Part shown: positions 7,885 through 17,331 of the stretch, one piece after another
Layout: every line of letters starts with the position of its first letter
Numbering within the stretch: position 1 is the stretch's first letter
Origin: Limnohabitans sp.
GTDB lineage: Bacteria; Pseudomonadota; Gammaproteobacteria; Burkholderiales; Burkholderiaceae_C
Direction: 5' to 3'
Assembly (NCBI GenBank): GCA_021300495.1
Contig: JAJTDK010000023.1
Location: 1-50,490 of the forward strand
Length of the DNA stretch: 50,490 nt
Notes under the pieces: generated by a model
The model's database searches: none
Seen by the model: only the letters and a program-made list of their open reading frames with translations
What the model was told of the DNA's origin: nothing
Position numbers and translations under genes: made by a program

Positions 7885-8981
7885 TCATCTTTGAATTTTG
7901 CTTCGGCTCAGCATGTAGGTAAGGGTCATCATCAGAGCACCCGCGCCGCCGGTGTGCGCAACAGCTGCTAGCAAGGGCCAATCTAACACGACGTTGGACA
8001 AGCCAGTGATCAATTGAAGAGTTAACAAAGCAAATAAAACGCGCGTGAGGCCAGGCAGGATGTCAGCTTTTTTAAACTGCCACAGCATGATGGCAGCAAA
8101 AGAAAACACGAACAAAGCCATGAGCCTGTGCACAAAGTGAATTGAAACCAAGGCCTCCATGGGCAAGTATTGTCCCTTTGAGTCAATGCCTAAGCCGCGC
8201 CAAATTTCAAAACCTTGGAAGTTCCAAGCTGGCCACCACTGGCCATTGCAATCTGGAAAGCCAGTACACGCCAGCACGGCGTAATTGGTGCTGACCCAAG
8301 CGCCAAAAGCAATTTGAAGTGTGAGGAAAGCAGCAGCAGCCCAAATGAGTTGGCGGTGAAATTTGCCAATGGTCTGGCGCTGCGATGACGGCTTCCAAGC
8401 CACTTGTGCAGACAGCAACACCAGCAAACCAATGCCGCCCAACAAGTGCAAAGTGACAATGGCGGGAGATAGTTTCAGGGTCACTGTGAGCGCGCCAAAA
8501 GCGCCCTGCATGCAAACCCAAAACAAAGTGAGCCATGCCCAAAAGGGTTTCACCTGCCATGCGCCGTTAAAAGAAAATTGCCCTTTCCAACGCTGCCAAG
8601 TGCTGCTAAGCGCCAACACCAAAATTAAAAAACCCACCGCCATGGCCAAGTAGCGGTGAATCATTTCGTCACAGGGCCTGTGGGCATGGCAGTTTGCGCG
8701 GCATCAATGTGCGCTACAGCACCGATGGGGCTGGCACTGCCATAACAACCCGGCCAATCGGGGCATCCCAAACCAGAGTCGGTAAGCCGGGTGAAAGATC
8801 CAAACAAAACCAAATCGAAAGTGAGAAACAAAGTAAGTACCGTGATGGCGCGTAATTTGGAGTTCACAGGCTGGTTTCGACTGCTGTACAAAGTCCACGC
8901 CAAGGGCAGCAGCGCAATGAGCACGCCCATGCCCAGCAATCGCAGGGTGGGTGAGAGGTTGTACAAGTCGACTTCGGTCAT
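7885..8981 (-). pseudogene. ctaA: Heme A synthase (COX15/CtaA), split by a frameshifting deletion
   Basis: Heme A synthase oxidises the C8 methyl of heme O to a formyl group. The gene is in two frames. The 5' part (8661-8981, start MTEVDLYNL) carries the first membrane segments and the signature TRLTDSGLGCPDWPGCYG, and ends in MPTGPVTK-stop. The 3' part (7885-8664) opens MIHRYLAMAVG and runs intact to the end. The two overlap as ATGA. Related proteins, as I recall them, read roughly PVT..KAWIEMIHRYLA here, so four or five residues including the Glu three before the heme-ligand His are missing. A 13-nt loss between two GAAA tetramers would create exactly this junction. A coupled two-chain protein is conceivable, but the lost Glu argues against activity. 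Sequencing error must be excluded. Confidence 0.8.
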
Positions 8982-8985
8982 TGGT

Positions 8986-9726
8986 TTAACGGCCTGGTGT
9001 GTCCCAAAATGCAGAAGCACGCAACAGTTTGTCTAAGTCTTTTTTGGCTTTGGCAGCAGCCGCCAAATCGATGCCAGGCGGAAAGCGCATCATCCAATTG
9101 CCCATGGGATCAACCACATACAAATGCTCGGACAATTGCCGGCCCGCAGAGGGCTGCAGCCACTCAGCAATACTTTGCGAACTCATTCTCAAGACAGTGG
9201 CTTGCGACAAGGCCGGCATGAGCTTTTCATCGACCGGCGAATCACCCGTGACCAACCACACCCATTCGATGCGATCTTTTTCTTTGCCCAAGGACTCGCG
9301 CAATTGACGCTGAAAATACAAGTGCTTTTGACAAGCCTCATTGCATGTCGCATCGGCCACACTGACCAACAACCATTGACCCTTAAGTGAATTCAAAGCC
9401 ACTTTCTCGCCATTGAGCTTTGAAACCTCAAGCGCAGGGAAGGTACGCTGCGGCTGAATGAGTTCGCCATGGTTGCGCCGGCCCTCAGGGCGAATGACGT
9501 AATAAGTGAAGTAAGACGCAATGACAGGCGATGCACACACCAACAACACGGCCAACATTTTCCAGCGCCCTGCGCGCGTGCGCTTCTCATCCACCAACAC
9601 GACATCATTCGGGTTGGGCAGGGTGTGAACCGTCATGCTCAAGGGAGCGTCTTCCCGTTGGGCGCGTTCAGCTGGCGACAGTGACTTTGGATTTGAAACG
9701 GGGTCGGACAATTTGGAACCAGACAT
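8986..9726 (-). CDS. Membrane-anchored thioredoxin-like protein of the oxidase assembly cluster (SCO-like)
   Basis: About 246 aa. An N-terminal cytoplasmic stretch is followed by one membrane segment (WKMLAVLLVCASPVIASYF) and a periplasmic domain with a thioredoxin-like layout. LKGQWLLVSVADATCNEAC resembles the SCO copper site (CxxxC), and YVVDPMGNWMMRFPPG resembles the C-terminal part of redoxins, but no SCO-type histidine is obvious. Proteins like this lie between SURF1 and ctaA in many Burkholderiales; the exact role is unknown and assembly of the oxidase is inferred from context. The start is uncertain: from 9726 it overlaps the SURF1 gene by 59 nt, while the internal ATG at 9636 would avoid overlap but has no clear ribosome site. 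Confidence 0.75.
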   Translation of the reverse strand: MSGSKLSDPVSNPKSLSPAERAQREDAPLSMTVHTLPNPNDVVLVDEKRTRAGRWKMLAVLLVCASPVIASYFTYYVIRPEGRRNHGELIQPQRTFPALEVSKLNGEKVALNSLKGQWLLVSVADATCNEACQKHLYFQRQLRESLGKEKDRIEWVWLVTGDSPVDEKLMPALSQATVLRMSSQSIAEWLQPSAGRQLSEHLYVVDPMGNWMMRFPPGIDLAAAAKAKKDLDKLLRASAFWDTPGR

Positions 9727-10444
9727 AAAGCAATGCAATCAAAAGCGCCAATCCAAACCATTGGAAGGCATAACCGTAGTGTTTCTCAACACCTGTTGCG
9801 GCCTGTGGCCATTCACGCAGCAAGCCTTCAGAGGCCGCACCCATTTGAATGACTGAGATTTCCAACAAGGGCAAGCCAGTCTCAACACGAAAATCTTGCA
9901 GATCTAGATTTTGCCGTATTACTGTCTTGGCTTCCTCGCCCAGCGCATAAAGCTTGGATGGCGGCAAGGCTATCAAACCATTGACTACAACCGCACCCGA
10001 GGGCGTTTGAATGGCAGGCAAACGCGTGCGGTCGGTAAAGTCTCGTCCGACCCATCCGCGTTGCACCAAGACCACGGTGCCTGTGGCTTGCAATTTGATG
10101 GGCGTCATGACGTAAAAACCAGGGCGTGCGTTCATTTGGCGGTTGTCCAAATAGACGGTGTATTTGTCTAACCACTCGCCTTCCAATTGAATGGGCCGGT
10201 GCAACAACCCAGCACGATTGCCTTCTGTGTCTTGGCGGCTTCCTAAAAATGAGCCTTCAAGAACTGGCATTTGGCCCTTTTGGGTGATCTCAGCCTGCCA
10301 ATCAAGCTTGGTCTGAGCCCTGCCCAATTGCCAAAAACCCAATGAACTCGTGATACCGACACACACCAGCGCCAATAAGAACCACAACACCGATTGAAGG
10401 CGTGAGTTCTTTTTCAAATGCGCTGAAAATGCCGACCAACTCAT
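9668..10444 (-). CDS. SURF1-family cytochrome oxidase assembly protein
   Basis: SURF1 proteins sit in the membrane and help insert heme a into subunit I. This 258-aa protein has the family form: an N-terminal membrane helix followed by LGFWQLGRAQTKLDWQ, a periplasmic domain with the conserved VYLDNRQMNARPGFYVMTP and VLVQRGWVGRD, and a second membrane helix near the C-terminus (GYAFQWFGLALLIALLYVWF). It is the first gene of the minus-strand heme A and assembly run and is divergent from the small DUF2909 gene, 15 nt away. Confidence 0.92.
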   Translation of the reverse strand: MSWSAFSAHLKKNSRLQSVLWFLLALVCVGITSSLGFWQLGRAQTKLDWQAEITQKGQMPVLEGSFLGSRQDTEGNRAGLLHRPIQLEGEWLDKYTVYLDNRQMNARPGFYVMTPIKLQATGTVVLVQRGWVGRDFTDRTRLPAIQTPSGAVVVNGLIALPPSKLYALGEEAKTVIRQNLDLQDFRVETGLPLLEISVIQMGAASEGLLREWPQAATGVEKHYGYAFQWFGLALLIALLYVWFQIVRPRFKSKVTVAS

Positions 10445-10459
10445 CCGATAATTCCATTC

Positions 10460-10705
10460 ATGAAAATAATAGTTGCACTTGCATTCCTTGCCATTTTGGC
10501 AAGCCTAGCCTCCGCCCTCTTTTACATGATGCGCGGCGGCGTCAAAGACACCTCTGATGGGGCCGATACGCCGCTGGCCCCTAAAGGCAACATGGTGAAG
10601 GCTTTGGCCTTTCGCGTGGGGCTCTCCATTGTGCTTTTCATCTGTATCTTGATTGCCTGGAAGTTGGGCTACATCCAACCCTCAGGCATTCCGCCAGGCG
10701 CCTAA
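10460..10705 (+). CDS. DUF2909 twin-transmembrane small protein
   Basis: An 81-aa protein with two membrane helices (about residues 3-23 and 50-70) joined by a short hydrophilic loop containing SDGADTPLAPKGNMVKALAFRVGLS. This pattern is typical of DUF2909, a small inner-membrane family found beside cytochrome oxidase genes in betaproteobacteria. Function is unknown; a structural or assembly role at the oxidase is only inferred from conserved position. It is the only plus-strand gene in this locus, placed between ctaE and SURF1, and it ends at a strong shared terminator. Confidence 0.83.
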   Translation: MKIIVALAFLAILASLASALFYMMRGGVKDTSDGADTPLAPKGNMVKALAFRVGLSIVLFICILIAWKLGYIQPSGIPPGA

Positions 10706-10710
10706 TTCAC

Positions 10711-10738
10711 AAAAAAAGCGCCCATAGGCGCTTTTTTG
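10711..10738. terminator. Bidirectional intrinsic terminator between DUF2909 and ctaE
   Basis: A run of seven A, then GCGCC (10718-10722), a four-base loop, GGCGC (10727-10731) and six T. The flanking A and T runs extend the stem and give each strand its own U tract, so it can end transcription of both the plus-strand DUF2909 gene and the minus-strand ctaC-ctaE operon. Confidence 0.9.
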
Positions 10739-10756
10739 TTGCCAAGCAAAACCAAA

Positions 10757-11638
10757 TTACATCCAGTAAACCAAGATGTACAGGCCAAGCCAGACCACAT
10801 CCACAAAGTGCCAGTACCAAGCCGCACCTTCAAAACCGAAGTGACGGTCTTTGGTGAAATGACCCTTTTGCAAACGCAGCGTAATGAACAACAGCATGAG
10901 CATGCCAATGAACACGTGGAAGCCGTGAAAGCCCGTGAGCATGTAGAAGGTAGAGCCATAAACACCTGAGCTCAACTTCAAATTCAGATCGCCCCATGCG
11001 TGGGCATATTCGTAACCTTGCACGAACAAAAACACCAAGCCCAAAATAACCGTCATCCACATGAACTTGATGGTTTTGCTGCGGTCGCCATGCTGCAACG
11101 CGTGGTGCGCAATGGTTAAAGTGACACCAGAAGTTAGCAACAGGGCAGTGTTGATGGTGGGCAACCAGAAAGGACCCATGGTTTGGAAGGGCTCAACAAT
11201 GCCAGCAGGAGAAGCTGTTGCACCAGCAACCACCGAGGGCCAAACCGCTTTGAAGTCAGGCCACAAAAGTGCGTTTTCTAAGCTGCCCAAGGCAGGCAAA
11301 GAGTGCGAACGTGCCCACCATAAAGCGGTGAAGAAGGCACCGAAGAACATCACTTCAGAGAAGATGAACCACGTCATGCTCCAGCGGTATGACAAATCAA
11401 TCTTGTGACCAAACTGCCCGCTTTCGCTTTCGTGGATGGCCTCACTGAACCACTGATACAAGACCACCAAAAACCAAATCAGACCTGCGAACAGCGAGTA
11501 TTTACCCCACTCCTCGCCATTGATCCATTGGCCTGCGCCCAGGATCAACAAGAACAATCCAAACGCAGCCATGGCTGGATGCCGTGATGGATGGGGCACA
11601 TAGTAATAAGGCGTTGTGCCGTGTGCTGTAGAACTCAT
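10757..11638 (-). CDS. ctaE: Cytochrome c oxidase subunit III
   Basis: Third core subunit of the aa3-type oxidase, which stabilises the proton-uptake side of subunit I. The 293-aa protein has seven predicted membrane helices and family motifs such as WARSHSLPALGSLE, TIAHHALQHGDRSK, GFHGFHVFIG and the C-terminal FEGAAWYWHFVDVVWLGLY. It is the last gene of the minus-strand run that starts at ctaC and is followed by a strong terminator. Confidence 0.96.
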   Translation of the reverse strand: MSSTAHGTTPYYYVPHPSRHPAMAAFGLFLLILGAGQWINGEEWGKYSLFAGLIWFLVVLYQWFSEAIHESESGQFGHKIDLSYRWSMTWFIFSEVMFFGAFFTALWWARSHSLPALGSLENALLWPDFKAVWPSVVAGATASPAGIVEPFQTMGPFWLPTINTALLLTSGVTLTIAHHALQHGDRSKTIKFMWMTVILGLVFLFVQGYEYAHAWGDLNLKLSSGVYGSTFYMLTGFHGFHVFIGMLMLLFITLRLQKGHFTKDRHFGFEGAAWYWHFVDVVWLGLYILVYWM

Positions 11639-11680
11639 ACTTGCTCCTGCTCTCTCTTAAACCAAATCTGTCTCAAAAAA

Positions 11681-11890
11681 TTACAAAGTGATGGGCTGTG
11701 CCACCACCCAATTGACCAAGGCAATTAAGCCCAAAACAAAAATCAGCGCCAAACATATGCCAACCACAATCACATGAAAAGGGTTGAGCTTGGCCATGTC
11801 TGCGTGACTCTCGCTGTTTTTCCTAATGCCGATGAAAGACCAAAGCACCGCTTGCACGGTGCGAAAAATTGACATCTCACCACCGCTCAT
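11681..11890 (-). CDS. DUF2970 small membrane protein
   Basis: 69 aa: an amphipathic N-terminal part (FRTVQAVLWSFIGIRKNSE, a DUF2970 hallmark) followed by one membrane helix (VIVVGICLALIFVLGLIALV). Its ATG overlaps the ctaG stop as ATGA, which fixes the start and suggests coupled translation. It is conserved between ctaG and ctaE in Burkholderiales. Function is unknown; oxidase assembly is inferred from position. Confidence 0.85.
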   Translation of the reverse strand: MSGGEMSIFRTVQAVLWSFIGIRKNSESHADMAKLNPFHVIVVGICLALIFVLGLIALVNWVVAQPITL

Positions 11891-12513
11891 GAACCCACCT
11901 TTGGTGAGATCAACGCAGCTGGAACTGCTGCGACTGGCGTAGAGCTTGGCGCAGGGGGCGTTTTGCCACCCACTTCAAAAAATGTGTACGACAAGGTAAT
12001 GGTGGTCACATCTTTAGAAAGCTTAGGGTCAATCACAAAGGCAACAGGCCACTCTTTCTTTTCACCAGGCTCCAGCGTGTACTGGTTAAAGCAAAAGCAC
12101 TCCAACTTATTAAAGTGCGATGCAGCTTGATTGGGGGCATAACTGGGAATGGCTTGGGCAGCCATGCGGCGGTTTTGCACATTTTGAAATTGGTACATCA
12201 CCGTGGCGAGCTCACCAGGGTGAACTTGCACTGAACGCTGCGCTGGCTTGAAGTCCCAAGGCCCCCGTGCGTTAGCATCAAACTCGACCGTGATGGTGCG
12301 CGAATAATCAACTTGCGTGTTGCCGACCTTGACGTCTTTGCCTGCAGCGCCATTGCCAGGCACTTGGCGCTCTGACAGCGACAAAATGTTGATGCCAGTC
12401 AGCTCACAGATGTGTTTGTAAATAGGAATGAGCGCATACCCAAAGGCAAACATACCGGCCGCAACAATGGCCAGTTTGCTGACCATTTTGATATTTTCGC
12501 GGTAGAGGCTCAT
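11887..12513 (-). CDS. ctaG: Cytochrome c oxidase assembly protein CtaG/Cox11 (copper chaperone for CuB)
   Basis: Delivers copper to the CuB site of subunit I. The 208-aa protein has a single N-terminal membrane helix (about residues 10-32), then a periplasmic immunoglobulin-like beta domain. The copper-binding pair is C139 and C141 in ECFCFNQYTLEPGE, the Cox11 signature, with a further Cys36 just after the membrane helix. The C-terminal tail is Ala/Pro-rich. It lies between the 39-aa assembly protein and DUF2970. Confidence 0.95.
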   Translation of the reverse strand: MSLYRENIKMVSKLAIVAAGMFAFGYALIPIYKHICELTGINILSLSERQVPGNGAAGKDVKVGNTQVDYSRTITVEFDANARGPWDFKPAQRSVQVHPGELATVMYQFQNVQNRRMAAQAIPSYAPNQAASHFNKLECFCFNQYTLEPGEKKEWPVAFVIDPKLSKDVTTITLSYTFFEVGGKTPPAPSSTPVAAVPAALISPKVGS

Positions 12514-12538
12514 GCTGCTGGCTTGAAATGATGAGGGC

Positions 12539-12658
12539 TTATTTGGCGGTAAGCAGAATCATTTTGGCCAAGAAACCGACAAAGAAAACCAAGGCTACCG
12601 AGGCCAAGATGAGGCCCAAGCGCGCGTTGCTTTTCTTTTGTTCAGGTGTTGTGGACAT
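12539..12658 (-). CDS. Cytochrome oxidase small assembly protein (39 aa)
   Basis: A very short gene read directly from the sequence: ATG at 12656-12658, 39 codons, TAA at 12539-12541. The product starts MSTTPEQKKSNARLGL, then one membrane helix (ILASVALVFFVGFLAKMILL) and ends in TAK. Short basic-then-hydrophobic proteins of this kind occur between ctaD and ctaG in Burkholderiales and are annotated as cytochrome oxidase small assembly proteins. It fills what would otherwise be a 160-bp gap in a tightly packed operon, which supports it being real. Confidence 0.82.
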   Translation of the reverse strand: MSTTPEQKKSNARLGLILASVALVFFVGFLAKMILLTAK

Positions 12659-12676
12659 GATGTTTGAATGCTTCTA

Positions 12677-14299
12677 TTAGCCAATCACGCGGGTTGCCGT
12701 GGCATCCAGCTTGGGTGGGTTTTCAAAGGTGTGGAAAGGTGCAGGAGAAGGTACTTCCCACTCCAAGCCTTCAGCCGCTTCCCATGGTTTTTGAGCTGCC
12801 TTTTCGCCCTTGCCGCGCATGCAAGGCAGCACCACGAACAAGAAGAAGTAAACCTGTGCAAAACCGAAGAAGAAACCACCCACAGAGGCAATGGCGTTGA
12901 AATCGGCAAACTGCATGGGGTAGTCGGCGTAGCGACGCGGCATACCGGCCAAGCCCAGGAAGTGCATGGGGAAAAAGGTGACGTTGAAGGAGATCAGTGA
13001 CCACCAGAAGTGCAGCTTGCCGCGACCTTCGTTGTACATCACACCCGTCCACTTAGGCAGCCAATAGTAGACACCCGAGAACATGGCAAACAAGGAGCCT
13101 GCCACCAACACGTAGTGGAAGTGTGCCACCACGTAATAAGTGTCTTGCAATTGAATGTCGATAGGCGCCATGGCCAAAATCAAGCCCGTAAAGCCGCCCA
13201 TGGTGAACACAAAGATGAAGCCAATGGCAAACAACATGGGTGTTTCAAAGGTCATGGAGCCGCGCCACATGGTGGCAATCCAGTTGAAGATTTTCACAGC
13301 AGTAGGCACCGCAATCAACATGGTGGCGTACATGAAGAACAACTGGCCAGTCACTGGCATGCCGGTTGTAAACATGTGGTGAGCCCACACAATGAACGAC
13401 AAAATGGCAATGGAAGAAGTGGCATACACCATGGAGGCATAACCGAACAACTTTTTGCGTGAGAACGCAGGAACCACCTGGCTGATGATGCCGAAGGCCG
13501 GCAAGATCATGATGTACACCTCGGGGTGACCGAAGAACCAGAAAATATGTTGGTACATGACGGGGTCGCCGCCGCCAGCTGGGTTGAAGAAGCTGGTACC
13601 GAAGTGACGGTCAGTGAGCGTCATGGTGATGGCGCCAGCCAACACAGGCATAACAGCAATCAGCAAGTACGCCGTAATGAGCCATGTCCAAGCAAACATG
13701 GGCATCTTCATGAGCGTCATACCAGGGGCGCGCATGTTCAAAATGGTGACGATGATGTTGATGGAGCCCATGATGGACGAGGCGCCCAAGATGTGCAGTG
13801 CAAAAATGCCAGCGTCCATAGACGGGCCCATTTGCAATGTCAAGGGTGCATACAAAGTCCAACCTGCAGCAGGTGCGCCACCAGGCATGAAAAAGGAGCC
13901 TGCCAACATGACAGCGGCTGGAATCATGAGCCAAAAGCTGAAGTTGTTCATGCGGGCAAAGGCCATGTCGGCCGCGCCAATTTGCAAAGGAATCATCCAG
14001 TTTGCAAAGCCCACAAAGGCCGGCATGATGGCGCCAAACACCATGATCAAACCGTGCATGGTGGTGAGTTGATTGAACAACTCAGGGTTGACCAATTGCA
14101 AACCTGGCTGATACAACTCAACGCGAATGAGCAGGGCCAAAATGCCGCCGATCATGAGCATGGTGAAGCTGAACAACAAGTACAAAGTACCGATGTCTTT
14201 GTGGTTGGTCGCAAACACCCAACGGCGCCAGCCTTCTGGGGCACCATGGTGGTCGTCGTGACCGTGGGCATGATCGTGAGGATGTAGAACTGCGCTCAT
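12677..14299 (-). CDS. ctaD: Cytochrome c oxidase subunit I (aa3-type)
   Basis: Catalytic subunit with low-spin heme a and the heme a3-CuB centre; it reduces O2 to water and pumps protons. The 540-aa protein has about twelve membrane helices. The active-site segment [16 protein letters not shown] holds the CuB histidine and its cross-linked tyrosine, followed by the paired CuB histidines in [24 protein letters not shown] carries the two heme-ligand histidines, and the D-channel-like stretch is in [23 protein letters not shown] His-rich N-terminus ([13 protein letters not shown]) is typical for the order. Confidence 0.98.
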   Translation of the reverse strand: MSAVLHPHDHAHGHDDHHGAPEGWRRWVFATNHKDIGTLYLLFSFTMLMIGGILALLIRVELYQPGLQLVNPELFNQLTTMHGLIMVFGAIMPAFVGFANWMIPLQIGAADMAFARMNNFSFWLMIPAAVMLAGSFFMPGGAPAAGWTLYAPLTLQMGPSMDAGIFALHILGASSIMGSINIIVTILNMRAPGMTLMKMPMFAWTWLITAYLLIAVMPVLAGAITMTLTDRHFGTSFFNPAGGGDPVMYQHIFWFFGHPEVYIMILPAFGIISQVVPAFSRKKLFGYASMVYATSSIAILSFIVWAHHMFTTGMPVTGQLFFMYATMLIAVPTAVKIFNWIATMWRGSMTFETPMLFAIGFIFVFTMGGFTGLILAMAPIDIQLQDTYYVVAHFHYVLVAGSLFAMFSGVYYWLPKWTGVMYNEGRGKLHFWWSLISFNVTFFPMHFLGLAGMPRRYADYPMQFADFNAIASVGGFFFGFAQVYFFLFVVLPCMRGKGEKAAQKPWEAAEGLEWEVPSPAPFHTFENPPKLDATATRVIG

Positions 14300-14334
14300 C
14301 TTGAATTCCTTTAAATACTTTTCAAAGTACCAAA

Positions 14335-15507
14335 TTACTTGCGGGCGGCCAGCACTTCAGCCGGTTGCACCACTTGCCCAGTCTTGTTGGACCAATTGTT
14401 TTTCGTGAAAGTGATCACTGCCGCAATTTCAGTGTCGGACAGTTGTTTCCATGCAGGCATGGCTTGGTTGTTTTGGCCGTTCAATAAAACCATGATTTGT
14501 TTGGTTTTGTCAGCATCGAGCACCACGGCAGCACCGTCAAGCGCTTTGATGGGGCCGACGGCCTTGCCAGCAGCTTGGTGACATGCAACGCAATTGGCTG
14601 CGTAAACTTTTTCACCCCGCTTGATTGAATCTTCCAATGCCCAAACTTTGGTGGGGTCATCGGCTTTGGCGGCCATTTTCTTTTTCTCAGCATCGACCCA
14701 TTTTGTGTAGTCTTCAGCCGAGACAACCTTCACATGAATCGGCATGTAGGCGTGCTCTTTGCCGCACAACTCTTGACACTGGCCGTAGAAATCGCCGACG
14801 CGCTCTGCACGGAACCATGTGTCTCGCACAAATCCAGGAATGGCATCTTGTTTAACGCCCAAAGAAGGCACCGCGAAAGCGTGAATCACATCGTTTGCAG
14901 TGGTGATGACGCGGACTTTTTTGCCCACGGGCACCACTAAGGCGTTGTCGACCTTCAACAGGTAATTGTCGCCAGCAGGTTTGCCTGCATTGGACATTTC
15001 GCGATGCGAATTGTCCAAAGTAGAAATGAAGCCGATGCCTTCACCTTCGCCCTTGATGTAGTCATAGCCCCACTTCCACTGGTAGCCAGTGGCTTTGACG
15101 GTGAGGTCGGCATTGGTGGTGTCTTTGGAGGCCACCAAAACCTTGGTAGCAGGCAATGCCATCAAGATCACGATGATGAACGGCACGATGGTCCAAATGA
15201 TTTCAACCGTCATGGACTCATGAAACGTGGCGGGCTTGTGACCCACTGATTTGCGGTGCTTCCAAATGGAATAAAACATGACAGCAAAAACAGCCACAAA
15301 AATGACTGTGCACAAGACCATCATGAACACATGAAGCGAGTGTTGCTCTTCGGCAATTTTGGAGGCGGCGGGATGAAAGTCCAATTGATTGACAGCGGGG
15401 CCGCCAGGCAAATCGTTAACGGCGTAGGCTGCAGTTGCGGCCCATGCACCAGCCCAAATACCTGCTTTGCTTAGCAAAGAGGACAATGCTTTGGAAATAC
15501 TCTTCAT
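14335..15507 (-). CDS. ctaC: Cytochrome c oxidase subunit II with fused C-terminal cytochrome c domain
   Basis: Accepts electrons from soluble cytochrome c at the CuA centre. Counted from the ATG at 15507 (390 aa): signal peptide to about residue 29, two membrane helices (about 60-80 and 103-122), a cupredoxin domain with CuA ligands H209, C244, C248, H252 and M255 ([12 protein letters not shown]), and a fused class I cytochrome c with CVACH at 306-310. A longer GTG-initiated reading at 15543 exists, but it would put extra residues before the signal peptide. It is the first gene of the oxidase operon. Confidence 0.96.
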   Translation of the reverse strand: MKSISKALSSLLSKAGIWAGAWAATAAYAVNDLPGGPAVNQLDFHPAASKIAEEQHSLHVFMMVLCTVIFVAVFAVMFYSIWKHRKSVGHKPATFHESMTVEIIWTIVPFIIVILMALPATKVLVASKDTTNADLTVKATGYQWKWGYDYIKGEGEGIGFISTLDNSHREMSNAGKPAGDNYLLKVDNALVVPVGKKVRVITTANDVIHAFAVPSLGVKQDAIPGFVRDTWFRAERVGDFYGQCQELCGKEHAYMPIHVKVVSAEDYTKWVDAEKKKMAAKADDPTKVWALEDSIKRGEKVYAANCVACHQAAGKAVGPIKALDGAAVVLDADKTKQIMVLLNGQNNQAMPAWKQLSDTEIAAVITFTKNNWSNKTGQVVQPAEVLAARK

Positions 15508-15656
15508 AGTTTTCACAAACTTCCAAGTTTCAAATGAAACCACTACAGTTATAAAAAGGAATGCTCAGTGTTACACCGATGACCGCTCAAATGAGCAAAG
15601 AGATTCGGGTTAACGCGAGGAATTTTAACCGAGTTGAAGGCCTAGTTTGAGCTTTA

Positions 15657-16592
15657 TCAAACTTGATCGTGTTTCTTTTGGGGGTTTTGAAGCATTTGAC
15701 GCATGTCATCCAAGTCAATTTCACTTTTTGAGGTTATTTTGACGCGCGCTTGTGGCTTCAGTGCATGACCATAAACTACCTCGAAAGTGAGCGCCAATCG
15801 GCCTTCCGAGTCAATTTGGGCCAATGACAAAAGGGCATTTTGGAAATTTTTGTACCAATTTTTGCCACGCAATCCCTCAAATCTGCTGACGTGAAAATTA
15901 CGCCCTAATCTACGCAAATCTTCAACAAGCTTTTCTGGATTGACGTAAGTCAAGGTGATCTTTTCCATGTCCATCACAGGTTCTGCAAATCCTGCGTGCA
16001 CCAGCATGTCGCCCCAGTCGTGCATGTCGGTAAACTCATGCGATGGCATGGGCCAGCCCATGCGCGCATAAACCGTTCTTAATTCTTGCAGGGTGTCAGG
16101 GCCTAAACAAGAAAACATCAAGAAACCATCGACCGCCAAGACACGATGCCAATCGGCCAATAAGGTTTGCGGATCTGCCGCTTGGTGAAGCAGCATATTG
16201 GCCCAGACCATGTCCATGCTGTGAGGTTTCAAAGGAGCCGTTTTTAATTTCGACTGAAACCACGCCGAGGGCTTCCACCAGGGCGCTGATGCATTGGATT
16301 GAACCCACTCCCCTTCACCTTTTCGATCGGCCGACAAATACCCAATGGCCTGGGGGTAGCGCTTTTGTAACAAGGCCAAGCCATTGAGGCCTGCGCGAAT
16401 CGGGTTCCAACAAACCCAGGACTTAGGTTGTAAGCGAATGAATTCAAGTCTTTCTTCCATTCGCCTTGCCACTTCTTCGTGCAGCCAAGGCGAAGTCACG
16501 CTGCTTGGTTTGTAGGGCTTTGGGCCCAAAGCCAATGTCGCCCATCTGCGGGCCGCAGCGGGGTCTAGGCTTGGGGGTCGTTCTTGGGGCAT
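15657..16592 (-). CDS. BioC-like class I SAM-dependent methyltransferase
   Basis: 311 aa with methyltransferase_11-type features: the post-I region DMVWANMLLHQAADPQTLLADWHRVLAVDG and GFLMFSCLGPDTLQELR match the BioC (malonyl-ACP O-methyltransferase, biotin synthesis) group, as do HEFTDMHDWGDMLV and LTFEVVYGHA near the end. The usual SAM-binding glycine loop near residues 60-75 is degenerate: SWVCWNPIRAGLNG lacks the GxGxG pattern. I recall the same feature in relatives, so this is probably not damage, but it leaves activity open. No other biotin genes are in the window. Divergent from comF. Confidence 0.7.
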   Translation of the reverse strand: MPQERPPSLDPAAARRWATLALGPKPYKPSSVTSPWLHEEVARRMEERLEFIRLQPKSWVCWNPIRAGLNGLALLQKRYPQAIGYLSADRKGEGEWVQSNASAPWWKPSAWFQSKLKTAPLKPHSMDMVWANMLLHQAADPQTLLADWHRVLAVDGFLMFSCLGPDTLQELRTVYARMGWPMPSHEFTDMHDWGDMLVHAGFAEPVMDMEKITLTYVNPEKLVEDLRRLGRNFHVSRFEGLRGKNWYKNFQNALLSLAQIDSEGRLALTFEVVYGHALKPQARVKITSKSEIDLDDMRQMLQNPQKKHDQV

Positions 16593-16650
16593 GCGATTGA
16601 AAGCAATTTGAAAATCTATTTGTCCAGTACGCCAAGTATATTGATTTGCA

Positions 16651-17313
16651 ATGTACCTCCCTAGTCAATGCGCCATTTGCAAAGCCTGGCCATCCCATGC
16701 CATTTGCGATGCGTGTGTGGCGGCATTTGGCCAACCCGTCTCAAGGTGCCAAAAGTGCGCTGCCGAATCAGCCCTCAAAATTTGCAGCGCATGCCTTCAA
16801 AACCCACCGGCCCTCAATGCGTGTTGGGCGGCCATGTCTTACACATGGCCATGGGTGTCGCTCATTGCTCAGTTCAAATTTCAAAGCCAACCCGGATGGG
16901 CAAGGCATTTTGCGTTGTTGATGCACAGTACACCCTTCGTGGCAGACGCCCTTGAGCTAGCGCAAGTGCTGATCCCCATTCCACTGTCGTTCAAGCGCCT
17001 GTCTGAAAGGGGCTTTAACCAATCCTTGGTGTTGTCGCAGCAATTGAGCCGTGAAAAAACACACCCCAGCAGCTTACTGAGAATGCGCAACACCCTGGCA
17101 CAAAGCTCCCTGCCCCGAAATGAAAGACTGACCAACTTGAAAGGCGCATTCGTTGTAGCCCCGCTCATGGCAGCCAAGCTCAGAGGACAACGCATCTTGC
17201 TCATCGACGATGTCATGACCAGTGGCGCCACGCTCAATGCAGCTGCACAGGTTTTAAAGCAAGCCGGCGCTGCTCACGTTTCAGCCTTGGTCTTTGCCAG
17301 AACACCCGCCTAA
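16651..17313 (+). CDS. comF: ComF family phosphoribosyltransferase-like protein
   Basis: 220 aa. The N-terminal part holds a double zinc-binding cysteine pattern (CAICKAWPSHAICDAC, then CQKC and CSAC), and the C-terminal part has the phosphoribosyltransferase PRPP motif ILLIDDVMTSGATL preceded by RLSERGFNQSLVLSQQL. ComF proteins are linked to DNA uptake and single-strand DNA handling in competent bacteria. Followed 18 nt later by trmL in the same direction. Confidence 0.9.
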   Translation: MYLPSQCAICKAWPSHAICDACVAAFGQPVSRCQKCAAESALKICSACLQNPPALNACWAAMSYTWPWVSLIAQFKFQSQPGWARHFALLMHSTPFVADALELAQVLIPIPLSFKRLSERGFNQSLVLSQQLSREKTHPSSLLRMRNTLAQSSLPRNERLTNLKGAFVVAPLMAAKLRGQRILLIDDVMTSGATLNAAAQVLKQAGAAHVSALVFARTPA

Positions 17314-17331
17314 AGCAACGACAATAGCTAC

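Noticed and set aside
13526-14287. Long plus-strand open frame (253 codons) opposite ctaD, rich in His and Gln
   Set aside because: It is a shadow of the strongly conserved ctaD gene; the His-rich content mirrors ctaD codons.
15657-16592. BioC-like gene as a fifth broken gene because the SAM glycine loop is missing
   Set aside because: The frame is continuous, the length is normal and I recall the same degenerate loop in relatives.
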